Source: Saccoglossus kowalevskii (taxonomy: Eukaryota > Hemichordata > Enteropneusta > Harrimaniidae). Taken from it: 23,196 nucleotides of DNA. This document shows, in pieces, positions 20,263 to 23,196 of the stretch. Under the pieces are notes generated by a model. It was not told the DNA's origin. It did no database searches and saw only the letters and a program-made list of their open reading frames with translations. Both the position numbers and the translations under genes were made by a program. The DNA is taken from positions 1-23,196 of the forward strand of contig NW_003120897.1 of NCBI RefSeq assembly GCF_000003605.2, written 5' to 3'. Position 1 is the first letter of the stretch; every line of letters starts with the position of its first letter.

Positions 20263-23097
20263 GTATTCAAACGAAAGATTAAGTTAAACACGATAACAGA
20301 GGGCGGTCGTTATATGCTTGAGATGACGTCACGTGGATATTCCGATACTTTACGTGTCTGTAAAATTTGGAAGAATCGGCGATTCAGTAACTTGTTGTTT
20401 TATTGTTTGTTTCGAATAAGCAAGGAGCAGAAGTTTTGGGGGATTGTACTAATATGTCGTCGTCTTCAATGTTGACCGCGATGAGTTATATCTATTGCGT
20501 ATTTATTTAGGAATAACAAATATTAAAGGACGGCAGTTGTCTGCCCTACGACCGCCGACCTTTAATGGAATGTAGTACAGTTGTAATTCATTAAAGCGGG
20601 GGAGTCGTCACCTACGCATGCGTCAGATGGCCATACCGTGTCATTGTTTACAAACGAGCGTCTACCCATGAGCCTTTGCGTTTTGTATGTGTGATGTTAT
20701 CGTCGCTCGGGACTCAATTCCTTTAAGTATATATCCATTGCATTAATAATTACTAATTATTTGTTAGATGAGATATCTTACACCAATATACAATTAGTTT
20801 TATCAGGGGACTCGGACGCTCGCCACTAATACATGCACTATGTTTTAATTACAGAAGAAATCCAACCTGGCTTTTACAATGACTACGTCCAGGAAGTAAG
20901 TTATTTCAATATTCGATACTTATTACATCATCATCAGTGTTAATTTAAAATCGAACGTAGGTAGAAGTGGTGTCACCGGCAACCAAATTAAATAAAACGA
21001 CGGTTGGCTAACTACATCGGACAAGAAATAGTCTCTCTGCGTCAGTTCTCGGACAGTCGCAGTTTTCCCTCACCGATAAAATTGACAAAAATATTTTTCT
21101 TAAAGAAGTACCCGGATTGTTGTTGTCTGGCAAGTACAATGCCTAACGCGTTAACATTTGAAAACAAATACAGTTGCTAGCAAAGAAATGTTCATTTATG
21201 CGGTATTTATTTCAGCCTAAGAAACTGGTCAAAGAAACTCTAATTCAGTCCGATGAACTGCCAGCAGGAAATGCGGTCGATCTCCCTGAACTGGAACAAA
21301 CTGCATATGACGTGGCAGATGGTGAGTGGTTAACGTCACAGTGTGCACGTGACCTGTAACAGTAGCTCGTGCATGTCTTTGTTTATTCAGATTTATGAGG
21401 GAGTTTTTAGTTCAATTCGCGAAGAAACATCTAATTAAATTGAGACTGTATTGCGCTGCTATAACATAATGTTGATTAGCCCAGGGAAAGTAATATAATG
21501 AAGAAGGTATTTATCTGTAATTGCTCACAGGGAAGAAACTCATTCAAATCCCCCTTTGAACTAATTAACATAAGTAGCAGCAATACATCTTCCAAATGTA
21601 TTTAATTTCCCCCCAGAGCAAGCTTGGGTGCCAAGTGAGTGCACTGATTCGGAATTGTCTGAACTTCCAAGACGGTTGATGGAATGGTTTAGATTGTTAC
21701 AAGCAGAAGAAGAGGACCTTTATAAGAAACATCCACACAAGGAGATGCCCGTACCTGGTAAATATAGCAAATAACTTGCATAGGAGACACGGCATTGTCA
21801 TGCATTGAATATTCATTATTCGAATTAAAGTCGAATAACGGATCGCAGTTTTAGAATCAATTTTTGAAATTCCTGTCCGACTAAGTTGTCTCTCATAACT
21901 GGTACCAGCCCTCATAGGGCAAATCAACGAACATGCGTCACTATCTTGAATGTCTCTTGACTTTAACAGATGTTGAGGTGCTCCCTAAATGCAAAGAGTC
22001 AACTGCCTGGATGTTTAACACACTTGACGTTGACAGAGATCTTGTGCTGTCTTCCAAGGAATACTACGACATGTACAACGACGAGTACGAAGTATGCATG
22101 AGAACCTTCCTAGATGAATGCGATCAAAACCGGGACTGGAAAATCACTGGAGACGAATGGTGTAACTGTTTCCATGCTGAAGAAGGTAGGAAATATATTC
22201 TTTTTGTTGCTAGGCGTTTTTCATACCCATATGTTTGATACTGAAACTAATGTTTTTGGGAGACAGATTGTGTGACTGACAAAAACACCACGTGAGTCTC
22301 GCAGTAGTCTATAATTGTAAACGCATTGGTTGTGAAGCTCTTTGACTGAAAACCATATGGAAATGTAGAAAAAATAGAACACATTGCATACCTAATATTA
22401 AACACTTGCAAATATTTAAAACGTATATCACGTTAAAATAAATACTTGTAGTATTTGGATAATTACTGATATAATTCCATACTACAGATTTCACTATGTA
22501 TCGTGTAATAATAATAATTTGTATGTTACTTGTTGACAGCTGTGAGACCACCTTGCTTCCAGGCAATGGACGACGTACCTACCATGATGGTATTAGGGGA
22601 GATCAGGCCTTTAGCAGGTATGTTACATCGAATAGAATTTTCTACGCTTTACAATGGTTTCGGAAAATTTAATCTGTGTTTGGTTTGGTTGTGGTATTTT
22701 TTCTGTTTTTATTTAAATAAAAAAACTTCGAGCACATCGTACCGGCGACTGTATACACAATTTGCAATACGTCGGATTGAAGCAAATAAACTTCTTACTT
22801 GGCCAGGTCAGTGTGGTCACACAATATGGTAGAATGGACAAGTTAGTGCATATATGAGAAGGAAAAAAGTGATTTAAATAAGGAATCATGGTGATATGTA
22901 AATTGCTTGATGTGACAATTTCATCACGAATGACATTTACTCACATCTTTAATTAATAGGTGCTTTCGTTCCGACTTGTGACGAAAACGGTTACTATTCA
23001 ACGGCGCAATGTCACGGCGGAACAGGATTTTGCTGGTGTGTTGATCAATACGGAGTTGAATACGAAAACACACGTGTGAGAGGAGAGCCCCCTTGTG
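16537..23097 (+). CDS. SPOCK: testican (SPOCK-type) proteoglycan core protein, 3' end beyond the window
   Basis: Secreted, Ca-binding extracellular-matrix proteoglycan of the SPARC superfamily; vertebrate testicans modulate proteases and cell-matrix signalling (family knowledge). Exons: 16537-16653, 19252-19324, 19796-19892, 20072-20262, 20855-20895, 21216-21321, 21617-21757, 21970-22185, 22540-22617, 22960-23097, all GT-AG and in phase, giving 399 codons so far. The domain order is signal peptide, Cys-rich DPC segment, Kazal, SPARC-EC with two EF-hands, thyroglobulin type-1. This matches testican and excludes SPARC (no thyroglobulin domain) and SMOC (different order). I chose ATG 16537 because it has an ACC context and begins a clean signal peptide; there is no upstream in-frame ATG in the same open stretch. 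The last exon ends in a donor (GT at 23098-23099), so at least one more exon, expected to carry the acidic glycosaminoglycan-bearing tail, lies outside. Confidence 0.94.
17100..17249. repeat. MITE with CAGGGGCGGATC-type termini (hAT-like)
   Basis: The left end CAGGGGCGGATCTAGG and the reverse complement of the right end, CATTGGCGGATTTAGATGGG, share GGCGGATYTAG. Short non-autonomous elements beginning CAGnGGCGGATC are commonly attributed to hAT transposons (general knowledge). It contains a G-run, the palindrome GGCCTAAGGCC, and GCGAGCGCC/GGCGCGAAG arms. No exact 8-bp target duplication was seen. Confidence 0.65.
18177..18740 (+). repeat. tandem satellite of about 110-145 bp units, with an internal palindrome
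   Basis: Units are recognised by AAGATGGC-n-GACTG-n-GCCATCTT, itself an inverted repeat, at about 18184, 18316, 18459 and 18675, with one degenerate unit near 18570. Each is followed by TTTTTGA and, further on, GGATACATGT-like and CAATCGGATC-like stretches. Two unit types alternate: TTTTTTGAAAATGTnGTATCTT and GCTTTTTGACCATACTnCTATATC. Confidence 0.8.
19466..19597 (-). repeat. MITE family B, copy 3 (inverted)
   Basis: It lies in testican intron 2, in the opposite orientation to the copies in the Mx gene. Read on the minus strand it starts TTAAAGGGCGGCAGACGTCG and follows the family through CATGAAATTCGAACACGCG. This copy keeps the full TTAAAGGGCGGCAG terminus that the other copies have lost. 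Confidence 0.85.
19598..19712 (-). repeat. second, diverged partial copy of MITE family B, in tandem with copy 3
   Basis: Directly after copy 3 the sequence repeats the same order of motifs with many changes: GCGTGTTCGGATTTCTTGTA, then a TTTACATGCG block, then GTTGTATACGTCGCATTAGA, then a degenerate GACGCAATGCGACGACG. The pair is a tandem arrangement of one intact and one old copy, both inverted. Confidence 0.7.
20522..20566. repeat. 45-bp imperfect palindrome, probably an internally deleted family B MITE
   Basis: The left arm ATTAAAGGACGGCAGTTGTC and the reverse complement of the right arm (ATTAAAGGTCGGCGGTCGTA) match at most positions. The left arm resembles the family B terminus TTAAAGGGCGGCAGTCGTC. 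TTAA is present at both borders, so this could be two terminal repeats with almost no interior. Confidence 0.6.
20591..20727 (+). repeat. MITE family A, copy 3 (right end diverged)
   Basis: It lies in testican intron 4. It starts TTAAAGCGGGGGAGTCGTCA and follows copies 1 and 2 through GCGTCTACCCATGAGCCTTTGCG and the GGGACTCAATTCC region. It then ends in CTTTAA instead of the long right inverted repeat. It lies 24 bp past a 45-bp palindrome related to family B. Confidence 0.85.
21617..22185 (+). CDS. SPOCK: testican exons 7-8: SPARC extracellular Ca-binding (EC) domain with two EF-hands
   Basis: The EC domain starts with CTDSELSELPRRLMEWF, matching the SPARC or testican first helix. EF-hand 1 loop is residues 275-286 (DVDRDLVLSSKE), with Asp at 1, 3 and 5 and Glu at 12, but Leu instead of Gly at 6. 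EF-hand 2 loop is residues 307-318 (DQNRDWKITGDE), with Asp, Asn, Asp and terminal Glu. The loops are linked by the C298-C306 pair typical of this fold, followed by WCNCF. Both loops keep all acidic ligands, so calcium binding is expected. Confidence 0.92.
22540..23097 (+). CDS. SPOCK: testican exons 9-10: thyroglobulin type-1 domain
   Basis: Residues 333-399 hold C333, C360, C371, C378, C380 and C399 with the QCH and CWCVD motifs. This is the standard six-cysteine thyroglobulin type-1 repeat, which in other proteins can inhibit cysteine proteases. The domain is split by a phase 1 intron, as are most introns of this gene, which fits exon-module assembly. Confidence 0.92.
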
Positions 23098-23196
23098 GTG
23101 AGTGTTCGTGATAAACAGACAGTATTAGTTGTCACACAATATCAACCGTTCATACATGGATACATTACTGTGTTACACCATTACTTACTGCTACCC

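Noticed and set aside
20098-20475. Plus-strand 125-codon open frame
   Set aside because: It is a different frame of testican exon 4 running on into intron 4. The exon's real frame has the Kazal cysteines and correct splice phases.

Overview
The window looks like nuclear DNA of an invertebrate animal, probably marine. It is AT-rich, its genes are split into many short exons by GT-AG introns, and its non-coding DNA is full of small inverted-repeat transposon remnants. The species cannot be named from the sequence; a hemichordate, lancelet, mollusc or similar animal would fit. No bacterial genes, rRNA, tRNA, CRISPR array, reverse transcriptase or transposase gene was recognised.

Two genes lie head to head. 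On the minus strand (12015 down to 2308) is a complete dynamin-superfamily GTPase of the Mx type, the antiviral interferon-induced GTPases of vertebrates. I rebuilt it as 12 coding exons joined in phase, 866 residues in total. All GTPase motifs, the stalk and the C-terminal GED are present. Coding exon 9 (4464..5252) adds 263 hydrophilic, Ser-rich residues inside the stalk. It is a phase 1-1 exon of 789 nt, so it can be included or skipped without changing frame. Without it the protein is 603 residues, close to ordinary Mx length. The usual variable loop L4 of the stalk appears very short here.

On the plus strand (16537 to the right edge) is a testican (SPOCK-type) extracellular proteoglycan core. 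It has 10 coding exons in the window: signal peptide, Cys-rich region, Kazal domain, SPARC-type EC domain with two EF-hands, and thyroglobulin type-1 domain. The C-terminal acidic tail lies beyond the window.

Region by region: 1..1880 has no recognisable gene. 1881..2307 is the likely 3' UTR of the Mx gene and contains a MITE. 2308..12015 is the Mx gene, with several MITE-like repeats in its introns. 12016..16536 is the intergenic and promoter region, with an inverted-repeat element just upstream of Mx, a long TTTA microsatellite and two more MITE-like elements. 16537..23097 is testican; its first intron carries a hAT-like MITE and a tandem satellite with alternating unit types.

The two genes have no obvious functional link: one product is a cytosolic membrane-remodelling or antiviral GTPase, the other a secreted matrix protein. 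At least two short-repeat families (A and B) end in TTAA followed by AG, suggesting non-autonomous Kolobok-like transposons. The most unusual feature is the large in-frame exon in the Mx stalk.
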